Assembly (NCBI RefSeq): GCF_004924335.1
Contig: NZ_CP024633.1
Coordinates: 2,542,001-2,606,000, forward strand
Direction of reading: 5' to 3'
Length of the DNA: 64,000 nucleotides
Origin: Mycobacteroides salmoniphilum
GTDB taxonomy: Bacteria > Actinomycetota > Actinomycetes > Mycobacteriales > Mycobacteriaceae
The position numbers and the translations under genes are program-made. The stretch's first letter is position 1, and each line of letters starts with the position of its first letter. Positions 50,152 through 63,121 of this stretch are shown here, piece after piece. The notes beneath the pieces are model-generated. The model saw nothing but the letters and a program-made list of their open reading frames with translations. It did not search any database and was not told the origin of the DNA.

Positions 50152-50648
50152 ATGCCCGACGGTGGAACACGTTCTATGACGACCCAATGGCTCACCCGTG
50201 GCGCCGTCTTCGCCGTCCTCATGGTGCTGATCCGTGTGGTGCAGGGACTGGCGATCAGTGTGTGGGAGACCCACAGCACCGTGATCAACATTGTGCTGGT
50301 GCTGGTATTCGTCGCGTCGGTGATGGCCTGGGCGATCACCGACGGCCGCGGTGACGCCCGGCGCAACCCCGATCCGGATCGCCGAGACGACCTGGCCATG
50401 TGGTGGCTGCTGGGCGGCATCTTCGCCGGAGTCGTCAGTGGCCTCGTGGTGTGGCTGATCAGTCTGTTCAACGACGGGATCTACGCGGCGAGCATCCTGG
50501 CCGAACTCACTACCACCGCCGCGTTCGTGTCGCTGCTGGTCTTCGCACCCGCCATGGTCGGCGTCTTTGTGGGCCGACTGCTCGTGGATCGCAAGGAAAA
50601 AGAGCACGCGGCGCTACAGCAGTCCGATACCGATGTGTTCCAGGCGGT

Positions 50649-50676
<28 letters not shown>
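50152..50676 (+). CDS. B-4DMT-type membrane protein (Rv2536-like)
   Basis: 174 residues with four predicted transmembrane helices (~14-32, 36-55, 78-100, 110-132) and a charged C-terminal tail. Matches the position of Rv2536 between pepQ and aroQ and the B-4DMT transporter family. Start could also be ATG at 50176. Its 3' end overlaps aroQ by 28 bases on the opposite strand. Confidence 0.8.
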
Positions 50677-52819
<2,143 letters not shown>

Positions 52820-52823
<4 letters not shown>

Positions 52824-54067
52824 CCCGCTGTGTTAGCCGCTCTTCGCGCAAGCTGCTCATCGGAAGATTCCCGGCGTGGTTCACGCCGCGCCACCGCAGC
52901 CAGGTACGCGCCGACATTGGTCTTCGTCTCGGACAGCGAGTCGCCACCGAATTTCTCCAGCGCGGCACGTGCCACCACCAGCGCGACCATCGCCTCGGCG
53001 ACCACCCCAGCGGCCGGCACTGCGCACACGTCGGAACGCTGGTGAATCGCGACGGCTTCGTCGCCGGTGGACATGTCGACGGTGGCCAACGCCCGCGGGA
53101 CGGTGGAGATGGGCTTCATGGCCGCCCGCACCCGCAGCGGCTGGCCGTTCGTCATGCCACCTTCGAGGCCTCCGGCACGATTGGTGGAGCGCAGGATGCC
53201 TTCGGGGCCCGGGTAGATCTCGTCGTGCGCGGCGCTGCCGCGTCGGCGGGCGGTGGTGAAACCGTCGCCGATCTCAACACCCTTGATGGCCTGGATCCCC
53301 ATGATGGCCGCGGCCAGCTGGCTGTCCAGGCGGTCATGCCCACTGATGAACGAGCCAAGCCCGACAGGCAGACCCGCGACCACGACTTCCACCACCCCAC
53401 CGAGGGTGTCGCCGTCCTTCTTGGCGGCCTCGATCTCGCCGATCATCGAAGCCTCGGCCTGTGCGTCGAACGCCCGTACCGGGCTGGCGTCGATGGCGGC
53501 GAGATCCGCGGCGCCCGGAACCGGCCCGTCGTACGGCTCGGAGTCGCCGATGGAGATGACATGCGAGATGACATCCACGCCCAGGGCCTGCTTGAGGAAG
53601 GCCTTGGCAATGGTGCCCACCGCCACCCGGGCCGCGGTCTCGCGCGCACTGGCCCGCTCGAGCACCGGGCGGGCATCGTCGAATCCGTACTTGAGCATGC
53701 CGGCGTAGTCCGCGTGTCCGGGACGCGGTCGTGTCAGTGGCGCGTTGCGCGCGATGTTCTCCAGTTCGGCGGGGTCCACGGGGTCCGGAGACATCACAGT
53801 CTCCCACTTGGGCCATTCGGTGTTGCCGATCTCGATGGCCACCGGTCCGCCCAAGGTCAGACCGTGTCGCACGCCGCCGACCATGGTGACCTGATCGGCC
53901 TCAAAGGCCATGCGCGCGCCTCGGCCGTAGCCCAGGCGGCGACGCGCCAGCTGCCTGCCAATGTCCTCCGATGTCAGTTCGACACCAGCGACCATGCCTT
54001 CCAGGACCGCGATCAACGCGCGTCCATGCGATTCACCTGCCGTGATCCAGCGCAACACGTGAGCCAT
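52820..54067 (-). CDS. aroC: Chorismate synthase
   Basis: 415 residues (aroF in M. tuberculosis). [60 protein letters not shown] and [24 protein letters not shown] are the FMN and EPSP-binding signatures. Start taken as ATG at 54067; a GTG nine bases further in is the counterpart of the start used in M. tuberculosis. Confidence 0.97.
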
Positions 54068-54124
54068 TGTCCCATGCGGGCACATCGGTCTTCCAAATCG
54101 ATCGGGACAGTGGGTGATTCTTTG

Positions 54125-54565
54125 TCAGATGCCGGGTGCCAGGGTGAACAGCCCGACGGCCAACGCGGTCGCCAGACACATCGACGGTCCGTGTGGAACC
54201 GACACTCCCCGACGTCCGCCGGCGAGGAGCAGCACGCCGATCAGGCCGGTGAACAGCGGCGCACCGATCGCCGCCACAAACCACGCGTCCAATCCACATG
54301 CCCCCGCCAGACCGCCGGTTCCGAAGGCGAGCTTCACGTCCCCGGCCCCCATCGCACGCGGCGACAGCAGGTGCGCCACCAGATACACGCCGGTCAGCGC
54401 CGCCGCACCCACCACCATCGGCGGACTGCGGTCGAATACCGCCACCGCGACAACCACCGCGGCCGCGGCCAGCGTGAGCCAGTTCGGCAGCCTGCGGTAC
54501 CTGATGTCGAAATACGACAGCGCCGCCATCCAGCACAGCACCGCCGCCCCCACCCCGTAAATCAT
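54125..54565 (-). CDS. A24-family prepilin peptidase (Rv2551c-like)
   Basis: 146 residues with about five transmembrane helices. The two catalytic aspartates of the type IV prepilin peptidase family are in SYFDIRYRRLPNWL (residue 20) and GAGDVKLAF (~residue 76). It lacks the N-methyltransferase domain. Possible substrates (Flp/Tad-type pilins) are not in the window. Confidence 0.88.
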   Translation of the reverse strand: MIYGVGAAVLCWMAALSYFDIRYRRLPNWLTLAAAAVVVAVAVFDRSPPMVVGAAALTGVYLVAHLLSPRAMGAGDVKLAFGTGGLAGACGLDAWFVAAIGAPLFTGLIGVLLLAGGRRGVSVPHGPSMCLATALAVGLFTLAPGI

Positions 54566-54602
54566 GTGGGGAATGTAGCGCCGCGAGGCTAGATTTGGAG
54601 TA

Positions 54603-55391
54603 GTGACGAGGACATTGTGGAGCCCGCAGGAATACAGCCGATTCGGCGACGAACGCAGTCGCCCGTTCTACGAGCTTCTTTCTCGAATACCGGCGCCGGC
54701 TCCGCGTAGCGTCGTTGACTTAGGTTGCGCCAGTGGAATCTTGACCGTCGACTTGGCCCGCCGCTGGCCCAACGCTTCGGTGCTGGGGCTGGATTCCTCC
54801 GCCGAGCTCCTGGCCACCGCACCCGCCGACCTGCCCGCCAATCTGCGTCTGGAACAAGGCGATATCGCGGACTTCCGGGCAGACGGAGTAGACGTGCTGT
54901 TCACCAATGCGGCCTTGCAATGGCTTCCGCAGCACCGCGAGCTCATTGCCGGGTGGGCACAGCAGCTCAATCCGGGCGGCTGGCTGGCATTTCAGGTTCC
55001 GGGAAACTTCGGCGCGCCCTCGCATGCGCTGATGCGCCAGGTGGCCGAATCGCCCCGCTGGGCATCGCGATTGGGCGGCGTGCTGCGCGGAACCGAGAGC
55101 ACCGACGGGGCTGAAGGTTATGCGCGCCTGGCGCTTTCCGCCGGCCTGGTGCCCGATGCCTGGGAAACGACGTACGTGCACCTGCTCGCGGGCGAGGATG
55201 CGGTGCTGCGATGGGTGCATGGCACCGGGTTGCGGCCTGTCGTGTCGGCGCTCTCGGCCGACGAATTCGCCGAGTTCGAGGCGGAATACTCCGCACTGCT
55301 GCGCCAGGTCTATCCACGTTTCGGCGATGTGACACCGTTCGGATTCCGCCGAATCTTCTGTGTGGCGTCCAAGCCGGAAGTGGGTCGATAG
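54603..55391 (+). CDS. tam: Trans-aconitate 2-methyltransferase-like SAM methyltransferase
   Basis: 262 residues from a GTG start. VVDLGCASGILTVDLARRWP is the SAM loop and LGLDSSAELL, LFTNAALQWLPQH and VPGNFGAPSH match the Tam family (Rv0294 is the mycobacterial homologue). Opens an insert between the prepilin peptidase and aroE; ten bases before the TetR gene. Confidence 0.88.
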   Translation: MTRTLWSPQEYSRFGDERSRPFYELLSRIPAPAPRSVVDLGCASGILTVDLARRWPNASVLGLDSSAELLATAPADLPANLRLEQGDIADFRADGVDVLFTNAALQWLPQHRELIAGWAQQLNPGGWLAFQVPGNFGAPSHALMRQVAESPRWASRLGGVLRGTESTDGAEGYARLALSAGLVPDAWETTYVHLLAGEDAVLRWVHGTGLRPVVSALSADEFAEFEAEYSALLRQVYPRFGDVTPFGFRRIFCVASKPEVGR

Positions 55392-55400
55392 AATCGGGCG

Positions 55401-56120
55401 GTGCCGGATACCAATGCCAAGGAACGCTCGCTGACCGGGCATGAGGCACGTTGGGAGCGGCATAACTCCGCCCGTCAGACCCGCATCGTGGAATCTGCCG
55501 TCGCGCTGCTCGATGAGACGCCGCCCGGCACCGAGATTCCCGTGCAGTCGATCGCCAAGCGGGCAGAGCTGGCCAAGTCAGTGGTGTACCGGCAGTTCGA
55601 GGGACGCGAGGACCTCGATCGTCGGATTCGCTCGTATCTGATGGAGGACTTCGACACGACAATCTCGTCGCAGCTCGACGTCACCAAGGGCTCCATCAAT
55701 GACATTGCCACCAGAACCATTCGGGCGGTACTGGATTGGATGACCGACTACCCGCATCGCTATGAGTTCATGGGCTCCGGTACCACCGACGAGGATCCTG
55801 CCGTCGATGCGGTCAGCACGGTCAAGGTGCGCATGGAGCAGCGTGTCCGCGGGGTCTTGATCCCGATCACCGAACTACTCGGAATCGACTACAGCCCCTT
55901 CGAATCGGTCACTTATGCGGTCGTGACGATGGTCGAAGGAACCCTCTCCCGATGGTTACGGGACACCGACCCCGTGCGCAATCGCACCGAGATCGTCGAC
56001 GACCTCGCGAACTACGTCTGGTACGTGTTGGACGGGGCCGGCCGTTCGATGGGCGTGTCCTTGGATCCGCAGACCGAGCTGATGGCCGCGATCGCCGAAC
56101 TGTCAGGCGCCAACCGCTAG
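55401..56120 (+). CDS. TetR-family transcriptional regulator
   Basis: 239 residues from a GTG start. Helix-turn-helix at ~25-75 (IPVQSIAKRAELAKSVVYRQFEGREDLDRRI), then a long ligand domain. It converges with the AurF-like gene, overlapping it by 18 bases, and is a good candidate to bind the dyads upstream of that gene at 57148-57194. Confidence 0.85.
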   Translation: MPDTNAKERSLTGHEARWERHNSARQTRIVESAVALLDETPPGTEIPVQSIAKRAELAKSVVYRQFEGREDLDRRIRSYLMEDFDTTISSQLDVTKGSINDIATRTIRAVLDWMTDYPHRYEFMGSGTTDEDPAVDAVSTVKVRMEQRVRGVLIPITELLGIDYSPFESVTYAVVTMVEGTLSRWLRDTDPVRNRTEIVDDLANYVWYVLDGAGRSMGVSLDPQTELMAAIAELSGANR

Positions 56121-57116
56121 CGGCGTGCCCGTGTGTGAACGGTCGGGCTCGCTGCGGTAGCGCGACGGGCGGCCGTCGATGTGCATCAGCTTCCACAGCG
56201 GGCGCACCCACCACGGCCGCATCCCGATGTCCTCGGTGAGCTTGCGCATATCCCCGAAATACTCGGAAAGGGTGTGACGGGCGTGCTCGCTACGCCAGAA
56301 GGCCTGTTTGAAAACCTCACGCGGAATGCCGAACTCGGCGGCGAAGGACCGCGGTGGAATCATGATCTCGTTCGCCAGTAACTTCATGACGACCGGGAAC
56401 AAGAGAGTGCAGAGAACGCGTTTGCGAGCGCTCATCAGCGGCATGTGCACGCGCAGGAATTCACCCGCGAAGGAGATGTGCCGCGCCTCTTCGGCCACAT
56501 GGATTTCCATGGTGCGCCGGACGGCCGGCGGCAGGTCGACGTCCTTGCGGATCAACGACTTCTGGTAATGGTCGATGGGCTCCTCGCCGCCGAGGATGCC
56601 GATGAACAGCACCACATGGGCCCAGCCGCCCGCCACGCCGATGATCGGCGACAGCCTGCGGAACCACTTGCGCATGCCCGGGACGTCCTCACCGATGCGG
56701 TTGACGAGCTCCTGGAACATCTGGATGTGGTTGCACTCCTCGGTCATCTCGTGGAGGCAGTAGCGGAACTCCGGCGAGCCGTTCGGCAGCTTCATGAGGT
56801 ACTGCATCATGCCGCGGATCAGGATGCTCTCGAAGGCAAGCCCCACCTTGACGCTATTGGCCAGTCGCCAACGGCCGATCTCGATTTGGCGGTCGAGCGG
56901 CAGATCCCGGTACCACTGCGTGGCGCCGAGGGTGTCCAGCTCCGGGTGTAGCACCCAGCGGGGATCGTTGCGATCGATTTGGTAGTCGGGCGCATCCCAG
57001 TCGATGTCCAGGAAGGGATCGAAGTGCAGACGCACCGAGCCTTCGGACAGCGTATGCAGGGTCTGCAGGTACTCCGCGTCGAAATCGCTCGGCCCGGGGA
57101 CGGTGTAAAGCGGCAT
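56103..57116 (-). CDS. AurF-like diiron oxygenase
   Basis: 337 residues. Iron ligands are apparent in FESILIRG, EMTEECNHIQMF (ExxH) and EIHVAEEARHISFAGEF (ExxH), the pattern of the p-aminobenzoate N-oxygenase AurF/CmlI family. Members oxidise aryl amines or hydroxylate diverse substrates; the substrate here is unknown. The upstream region is packed with inverted repeats, suggesting tight control. Confidence 0.88.
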   Translation of the reverse strand: MPLYTVPGPSDFDAEYLQTLHTLSEGSVRLHFDPFLDIDWDAPDYQIDRNDPRWVLHPELDTLGATQWYRDLPLDRQIEIGRWRLANSVKVGLAFESILIRGMMQYLMKLPNGSPEFRYCLHEMTEECNHIQMFQELVNRIGEDVPGMRKWFRRLSPIIGVAGGWAHVVLFIGILGGEEPIDHYQKSLIRKDVDLPPAVRRTMEIHVAEEARHISFAGEFLRVHMPLMSARKRVLCTLLFPVVMKLLANEIMIPPRSFAAEFGIPREVFKQAFWRSEHARHTLSEYFGDMRKLTEDIGMRPWWVRPLWKLMHIDGRPSRYRSEPDRSHTGTPLAVGA

Positions 57117-57147
57117 TGCTTCCTCCTCGAATTACCTACCAATTTAC

Positions 57148-57194
57148 TGGGACGTAGCATCCCATGCAATACCTGATGGGACCAAAAGTCCCAT
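57148..57194. promoter_or_regulatory. Two adjacent operator-like dyads upstream of the AurF-like gene
   Basis: TGGGA-N7-TCCCA (57148-57164) and ATGGGAC-N5-GTCCCAT (57176-57194), sharing the half-site GGGA(C). They lie 32-78 bases before the start codon at 57116 and are likely TetR-type operators. Confidence 0.55.
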
Positions 57195-57204
57195 GAATTT
57201 GATT

Positions 57205-57231
57205 CCCGCAGGTCCTAACGTCATCTGCGGG
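57205..57231. repeat. Perfect 7-bp inverted repeat after aroE
   Basis: CCCGCAG (57205-57211) and CTGCGGG (57225-57231) with a 13-base spacer, about 50 bases past the aroE stop. No U tract follows, so it is a weak terminator candidate or another operator. Confidence 0.35.
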
Positions 57232-57280
57232 TCCGAATCTTGCGACGGCCCATGGCCGAAAAGGGCCGAGTACCGACTGC

Positions 57281-58099
57281 TCAGCGCAGGGCGGCGGCCA
57301 TCGCCGCCCGCGGCGCAGGCTGCCCGGTAAACAGCTCCACCTGGGTAAACGCCTGGTTGAGCAGCATCTCCAAGCCGCCGACCACCGCTGCTCCCCGGCG
57401 TTGCGCCGCGGCAGCCAGCTCGGTGGGCCACGGGTGGTAGATAACGTCAAGAATCGCGGGCGCCGCTGCCAGAGACTCCGCATAGACCGTTGCGGCTTCC
57501 GCGGGCACGGTGCTCACCAACACTCCGGATGACGCGCACACCGACGACAGTGCCCCGTCATCGAATCCGGTCACCGATGCGGGCACACCCACCCGCTCTG
57601 CCAATTCGAGAGCACCCTGCGCCCGGCCGGCATCTCGAGCCACCACCGTCAGGGCCCGCACACCCATTGCCGCGAGCGCGACGATCGCCGGCCGCGCGGT
57701 GCCTCCGGCGCCGACGATCACCGCCGTGTGCCCCGAGACATCAATCCCGGCGCCACGCAACGCCCCGGATACTCCATCGACATCCGTGTTGTCGGCATGC
57801 CAACCGTCATCCGCGCGAACCAGCGTGTTGGCAGCGCCGATCAGCCGCGCGCGCTCGGTGCAGCTCGAGGCCGATTCCAGGGCGGCGAACTTGCCGGGCA
57901 TGGTCACCGAGAAACCCACCCATTCGGGCCCGGCTCCGCCCACCACATCGGGCAGCTGCTCGGCCGTGCATTCGATGCGTTCGTAGGTCCAATCGGTCAG
58001 ACCCAGCGCGCGATAGGCCGCCAGATGCAGATCGGGTGAGCGGGAATGCCCGATCGGTGATCCGAGGACCGCGGCACGGCGAACGTCAGCCGTGCTCAT
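57281..58099 (-). CDS. aroE: Shikimate dehydrogenase
   Basis: 272 residues. LGSPIGHSRSPDLHLAAYRALG binds shikimate, the catalytic lysine is in SVTMPGKFAAL, NTDVDGVSGAL carries the Asp, and VIVGAGGTARPAIVAL is the NADP loop. Eighteen bases after mltG. Confidence 0.95.
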   Translation of the reverse strand: MSTADVRRAAVLGSPIGHSRSPDLHLAAYRALGLTDWTYERIECTAEQLPDVVGGAGPEWVGFSVTMPGKFAALESASSCTERARLIGAANTLVRADDGWHADNTDVDGVSGALRGAGIDVSGHTAVIVGAGGTARPAIVALAAMGVRALTVVARDAGRAQGALELAERVGVPASVTGFDDGALSSVCASSGVLVSTVPAEAATVYAESLAAAPAILDVIYHPWPTELAAAAQRRGAAVVGGLEMLLNQAFTQVELFTGQPAPRAAMAAALR

Positions 58100-58117
58100 G
58101 CTCGTCGCCCGAGAGGC

Positions 58118-59404
58118 TCATCGCGCACTGTCCAGGATGCCGTTCTTCTTGGCCAGCTCGATATTCGCCAGGTGCTCGTTGTAGTCCGCGGTGAACAACG
58201 TGGTGCCCTCGGCGTCGATCGTGACGAAGTACAGCCAATCCCCCGGCTCCGGATGCTCGGCCGCCTGCAACGCCTCGGGGCTCGGCGAAGAGATCGGGGT
58301 GGCCGGGAGCCCCTGGGACACATAGGTATTCCAGAGCGTCTTGCGCTCGCGGTCGTCATCGGTGGTCGCGACTTCTTGGCGATCCAACGGATAGTTCACC
58401 GTGGAGTCGAATTCCAGCTTCTGATGCTTGGCCAGCCGGTTGTAGACCACCCGCGCCACCTTCGCGAAATCGCGAGGCTTGGCCTCCCGCTGCAGCAGTG
58501 ACGCCACCACCAACACCTCGTAGGGCGACAATCCGGCCGCCTCGGCCTGCAAGAGCCCCAGCTGCTGGTACTGCGCGGTGCTTTCCCGGATCAGGGAGGC
58601 CAGAATCTGCTCCGGCTCAGCCATCGGGTCGAAGTCCCACCGCCCCGCGGCAATCAACCCCTCGATGCGGCGATGGTCGTCGCGCACCGCGTTGACCCCG
58701 TTGGACGCCCACTCCGGGACCGCCAGCTCGGACTGCGACGCCGTCGTGGCGGCCTGGCGCAAGTCCGAGGCGGCCACACAGTGCTTGTCCCCGTCCAGAT
58801 CTACGCAGGAGGCACGCGCGATGAGAGTGAAGATGCCCTCGGTGACCGCACCATTGGCCACCGCGGAGACATCGTCGAGTTGACGCCCCTCGGGTATGAC
58901 GAGCAGACCGACTCGGTTCTCTTGCTCGGCCAGACGTGCGACGGCGTCCTTACCAGGAATCTTGGTGCGCAGCTTGTAGAAGCCGGGCTGAATCGCCGCG
59001 ATGGCCTGATTGCCTTGCGCGGCATCGGTGAACGCACTCGGTGTGGCCACCACACCCTCATCCTTCAGGCGCTGCCCGATGACCTTAGTGGTGTCACCGG
59101 GGTGCACCTCGAACACGAAATCCTTGACACCAGAGCCCGAATAGTCGGTCACGGGGGCGTCCGCACCGAACAGGCTGTCCCATAAGGTGGCGCCGCCGAC
59201 CACGGCCCCGACCGTGATGATGATGACCAATGCAAGACCCGCCAGTCCGGCATTGCGCCGGCGCCGGGCTGCCGCCCTGCGCCGTGCCCGTTCGCGACGG
59301 GTCTCCCGGGGGCGAGGACCCACCGCGACCGGTACGGCCCGGCGGCCGCTTCCCCAGTCGTCGTCGGGCTCCTGGCGATCGTCCCAGTCGCGCCAGTCGC
59401 TCAA
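58118..59404 (-). CDS. mltG: Endolytic murein transglycosylase MltG (YceG-like)
   Basis: 428 residues: an acidic then basic cytoplasmic N-terminus (~1-50), one transmembrane helix (~52-75), a LysM-like region and the YceG domain with the catalytic Glu in [22 protein letters not shown] and FDSTVNYPL. Cuts nascent peptidoglycan strands at the membrane. ATGA overlap with ruvX. Confidence 0.94.
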   Translation of the reverse strand: MSDWRDWDDRQEPDDDWGSGRRAVPVAVGPRPRETRRERARRRAAARRRRNAGLAGLALVIIITVGAVVGGATLWDSLFGADAPVTDYSGSGVKDFVFEVHPGDTTKVIGQRLKDEGVVATPSAFTDAAQGNQAIAAIQPGFYKLRTKIPGKDAVARLAEQENRVGLLVIPEGRQLDDVSAVANGAVTEGIFTLIARASCVDLDGDKHCVAASDLRQAATTASQSELAVPEWASNGVNAVRDDHRRIEGLIAAGRWDFDPMAEPEQILASLIRESTAQYQQLGLLQAEAAGLSPYEVLVVASLLQREAKPRDFAKVARVVYNRLAKHQKLEFDSTVNYPLDRQEVATTDDDRERKTLWNTYVSQGLPATPISSPSPEALQAAEHPEPGDWLYFVTIDAEGTTLFTADYNEHLANIELAKKNGILDSAR

Positions 59405-59901
59405 CGCGTGCCCCCTTCATTGCCGCACCGGCGCCGCTGCTCAAGCCAATCCTGCAGAATGGCCACCGCGGCCGCCTGGTCGATGATGCCGCGCTGCTGA
59501 CGAGACCGTACTCCTGCCTCACGCAGAGAACGCTGGGCGGTAGTAGTAGTGAAACGCTCGTCTACTAGGCGCACCGGTACCGGGGTGATTCGCTCGCCCA
59601 GCTCACGGGCGAACCCCGCCGCGTCGCGCGCAGATGCCCCCGTTCCTTCACGCAGGTTGCGCGGCAGGCCGACAACGACCTCGACCACGCTCATCTCCTC
59701 CACCAACTCCACAATGCGGCGAAAATCGCTGTCTTCCTTTACATCCCGCGGAACCGTCTCCACCGGAGTGGCGAGAATTCCGTCGGGGTCGCTCGAGGCG
59801 ATGCCGATTCTGACGGTACCCACATCCACGCCGAGACGACGTCCCCGGCCCGGGTCGTCGGGGCCGGGACGATCCGGGGTGAGAGCTTCGCTATCAGGCA
59901 C
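59401..59901 (-). CDS. ruvX: Holliday junction resolvase-like RuvX/YqgF
   Basis: 166 residues, RNase H fold: [18 protein letters not shown] (first catalytic Asp), [15 protein letters not shown] (Glu) and [14 protein letters not shown]. The family acts in pre-16S rRNA 5' processing and possibly Holliday junction resolution. Five bases after alaS. Confidence 0.94.
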   Translation of the reverse strand: MPDSEALTPDRPGPDDPGRGRRLGVDVGTVRIGIASSDPDGILATPVETVPRDVKEDSDFRRIVELVEEMSVVEVVVGLPRNLREGTGASARDAAGFARELGERITPVPVRLVDERFTTTTAQRSLREAGVRSRQQRGIIDQAAAVAILQDWLEQRRRCGNEGGTR

Positions 59902-59906
59902 TCGAT

Positions 59907-62582
59907 TCAGGCCCGGCGGATCTGTTCACGCAGCGCCTGCAGCGCCGCGTCAATGCCGGAGGGGTCCTTACCCGATCCCTGTGCCGTGTCGGACTTACCG
60001 CCGCCTCGGCCGTCCACTGCCGATCCGATGGCGCCCACGAGGTCGTTGGCACGCAGCCCCGCATCTTGAGCGGCCTGATTGACCGACACCACGAAGGGCA
60101 CCGAGCCGTCTCCGGCCGCGATCAGGGCCACCACCGCGGGGTCACCGCCGAGCCGGCCCCGGATGTCGCCGATCAGGCTGCGCAGGTCGCCCGCACCGGT
60201 GCCATCGGGCAGCCGGTGCGCTACCACGGTAACGGTGCCGATACGTTCGGCGTTGCCGACCAATGTTGCGATGGAGGCCTTCACGGAGGCCAAACGCGTT
60301 TGCTCCAGCTCCTTTTCGGCCACCTTGAGCCGCTCCACCAGGGTGGCAACCCGGCCCGGAACCTCCTCGGAGGGCACCTTCAGCGTCGAGGACAGCGCCG
60401 CCATCAGGGCCCGCTCCTTCGAGAGGTACCGAAACGCGTCGAGCCCGACGTACGCCTCCACGCGGCGGACCCCGGAGCCCACCGAGGACTCTCCCAGCAG
60501 CGTCACGGGTCCGATTTGGGAGGAGCTCGCCACGTGCGTCCCGCCGCACAGTTCCAGTGAGAACGGTCCGCCGATATCGACCACACGCACCCGGTCGCCG
60601 TAGTTCTCGCCGAAGAGCGCCATCGCGCCCATCGACTTGGCCTGGTCCAGGTTGGTGACGAAGGTGTTGACGGGGTAGTTGGCCTCGACTGCCTTGTTGG
60701 CGACGTCCTCCACCTCTTGTCGCTGGGCCTCCGAGAGCGCGCCCTGCCAGCTGAAGTCGAAACGCAGATATCCGGGTCGGTTCAGCGAACCTGCCTGAAC
60801 AGCATTGGGTCCCAGCACTTGCCGCAGTGCGGCGTGCACCATGTGCGTGCCCGAGTGGCCCTGGGTGGCGCCGTGCCGCCACTGCCGATCCACCGAGGCC
60901 ACCACCTGGTCACCCTCGACGAACTCGCCGGATTCCACCGTGACCTTGTGCACGAAAAGAGTTTTGGCGATTTTCTGGACATCGGAGACTTTAGCCTGCG
61001 ATGTCGCGTTGGTCCCGTCTCCGTGAATGGATCCGATGTCGGCGATCTGGCCACCCGATTCGGCGTACAGCGGCGTGCGGTCCAGCACGATCTCAGCTTC
61101 GGAACCCGCCGAGGCGACCGGCACCCGGGCGCCATCCACGAAGATGCCCAAAATAGTTGCCTGGGAATCTAATTCATCAAATCCGGTGAATTCGGTGGGG
61201 CCCCCGTCGACGAGTTCGCGGTACGCCGACAGGTCGGCGTGGGCGTGCTTACGGGCGGCGGCGTCGGCCTTGGCGCGCTGCCGCTGCTCGTTCATCAGAT
61301 CCCGGAAGCCGTTCTCGTCCACGGAAAGCCCCGCCTCGGCCGCCATTTCGAGGGTGAGCTCGATGGGGAATCCATAGGTGTCGTGCAAGGTGAACGCATC
61401 GCTACCCGAAAGCGTGCTTCTTCCGGCCGTTTTCGTCTTGTCTGCGGCATCCTCGAACAGCTTCGAACCGGAAGTCAGGGTGCGGTTGAAGGCGGTCTCC
61501 TCGGCAACGGCGATTCGGCTGATGCGTTCGAAGTCGGTCACCAACTCGGGGTACGACGGGCCCATCTCGTCACGCACCACAGTCATCAGCTCGCCCATCA
61601 TGGGGTTTTCGACGCCAAGCAACTTGATGGAGCGGATGATCCGGCGTAGCAGGCGGCGCAGCACATAGCCGCGGCCTTCATTACCGGGGCTGACCCCGTC
61701 ACCGATGATGATCGCCGCCGTTCGAGCGTGATCGCCGACGACGCGGTAACGCACATCGTCCTCGTGGCTGCCTTGCCCGTACCCGCGCGGAGCAACTGCT
61801 GCCACGCAGTCGATGACAGGTCGCACCAGGTCGGTTTCATAGACGTTGTCGACACCCTGCAGCAGACACGCGATGCGCTCGACACCCATACCGGTGTCGA
61901 TGTTCTGGCGCGGCAGCGGCCCGAGGATCTCGAAGTCCGTCTTGGAGGTGCCCTCGCCGCGCTCGTTCTGCATGAACACGAGATTCCAGATCTCGATGTA
62001 GCGGTCCTCGTTGGCCTCCGGGCCACCCTCGATGCCGTAGTCAGGACCACGGTCGTAATAGATCTCTGAACACGGGCCGCACGGGCCGGGAATACCCATG
62101 GACCAGTAGTTGTCGGCCATACCGCGGCGCTGAATCCGATCCAGCGGCAACCCGGCGATTTCCTGCCACAGCCCGATGGCCTCATCGTCATCGAGATAGA
62201 CGGTGGCCCAGAGCTTCTCCGGCTCGAAACCGTACCCACCCTCGGAGACCGGATTGGTCAAAAGTGTCCAGGCCAGCTCAATCGCCTCGCGCTTGAAGTA
62301 GTCGCCGAAGGAGAAGTTGCCGGCCATCTGAAAGAACGTGTTGTGCCGGGTGGTGATGCCCACCTCGTCGATGTCCGGCGTGCGAATGCACTTCTGGACG
62401 CTGGTGGCCGTGTTGTACGGCGGAGTGCGCTGCCCCAGGAAGAAGGGCACGAACTGGACCATGCCGGCATTGACGAACAGCAGGTTGGGGTCCTCGAGAA
62501 TCACCGAGGCACTCGGTACCTCGGTGTGACCGGCCTTCACGAAGTGGTCCAGGAATCGCTTCCGGATCTCGTGTGTCTGCAT
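59907..62582 (-). CDS. alaS: Alanyl-tRNA synthetase
   Basis: 891 residues, full length. The class II catalytic core starts [14 protein letters not shown], with [20 protein letters not shown]; the editing domain has [13 protein letters not shown] and the zinc ligand CGGTH; the C-terminal domain ends in a Gly-rich [12 protein letters not shown] segment. The ~200 bases upstream to 62782 hold its promoter; I see no T-box or other leader structure there. Confidence 0.97.
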   Translation of the reverse strand: MQTHEIRKRFLDHFVKAGHTEVPSASVILEDPNLLFVNAGMVQFVPFFLGQRTPPYNTATSVQKCIRTPDIDEVGITTRHNTFFQMAGNFSFGDYFKREAIELAWTLLTNPVSEGGYGFEPEKLWATVYLDDDEAIGLWQEIAGLPLDRIQRRGMADNYWSMGIPGPCGPCSEIYYDRGPDYGIEGGPEANEDRYIEIWNLVFMQNERGEGTSKTDFEILGPLPRQNIDTGMGVERIACLLQGVDNVYETDLVRPVIDCVAAVAPRGYGQGSHEDDVRYRVVGDHARTAAIIIGDGVSPGNEGRGYVLRRLLRRIIRSIKLLGVENPMMGELMTVVRDEMGPSYPELVTDFERISRIAVAEETAFNRTLTSGSKLFEDAADKTKTAGRSTLSGSDAFTLHDTYGFPIELTLEMAAEAGLSVDENGFRDLMNEQRQRAKADAAARKHAHADLSAYRELVDGGPTEFTGFDELDSQATILGIFVDGARVPVASAGSEAEIVLDRTPLYAESGGQIADIGSIHGDGTNATSQAKVSDVQKIAKTLFVHKVTVESGEFVEGDQVVASVDRQWRHGATQGHSGTHMVHAALRQVLGPNAVQAGSLNRPGYLRFDFSWQGALSEAQRQEVEDVANKAVEANYPVNTFVTNLDQAKSMGAMALFGENYGDRVRVVDIGGPFSLELCGGTHVASSSQIGPVTLLGESSVGSGVRRVEAYVGLDAFRYLSKERALMAALSSTLKVPSEEVPGRVATLVERLKVAEKELEQTRLASVKASIATLVGNAERIGTVTVVAHRLPDGTGAGDLRSLIGDIRGRLGGDPAVVALIAAGDGSVPFVVSVNQAAQDAGLRANDLVGAIGSAVDGRGGGKSDTAQGSGKDPSGIDAALQALREQIRRA

Positions 62583-62782
62583 GTCGTCCTTGCGTGTAGC
62601 TGGGGGAATCTGACCGGACCACCCTACCGGTGCGCCTACCTACCGCCGGTATACGCCAAGGTCAGGAGGTACCGCCACCGAGTATCTGCTCCGTCACAAT
62701 TCACCGAGCTAACCGGAAAGAGACACTCAACACACATGAACGGGTGCCGACTCCGATCGCAGCAAGCGCGGCCCGTAGCCGG

Positions 62783-63100
62783 CTAAGGCGCGCCGCGGAT
62801 CGAGCTGTCGACGGCACCGCCGATGGGCGCGGTCGCAAGGCCCGTGAACGGTCCCAGGAAGGGGCTCAGCAGGATGCCGGCTCCGGCCTCTGCGGCATTA
62901 CCGGCGGCGCCCGCTCCGACGTCGCGGCCGTACTGCTCCACCCACGGGTCAACCTGCGCGGGAGGCGGCGGGCCTGGATCTTCGAGGACTGGCTCGGGTC
63001 CCGGTTCGGGTTCCGGATCTGCCCACGCCACGGCGGGCGCTGCCATCACCGCGAGCGATGCCAGTAGTCCACCCGCAGCCACACGCATACGTAACGCCAT
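62783..63100 (-). CDS. Small secreted Pro/Glu-rich protein
   Basis: 105 residues. Sec signal peptide (MALRMRVAAGGLLASLAVMAAPAVAWA, likely cut before DPEP at ~28), a Pro/Glu-rich linker (PEPEPGPEP), then a Gly/Ala-rich hydrophobic stretch (GILLSPFLGPFTGLATAPIGG). No known family. It lies between rarA and alaS. Confidence 0.65.
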   Translation of the reverse strand: MALRMRVAAGGLLASLAVMAAPAVAWADPEPEPGPEPVLEDPGPPPPAQVDPWVEQYGRDVGAGAAGNAAEAGAGILLSPFLGPFTGLATAPIGGAVDSSIRGAP

Positions 63101-63121
63101 GTCGTCCAGTATGCCGAGATG

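Noticed and set aside
62583..62782. T-box or other riboswitch upstream of alaS, and a 16-codon plus-strand ORF at 62738
   Set aside because: No T-box sequence or specifier hairpin visible; the short ORF has no ribosome-binding site.
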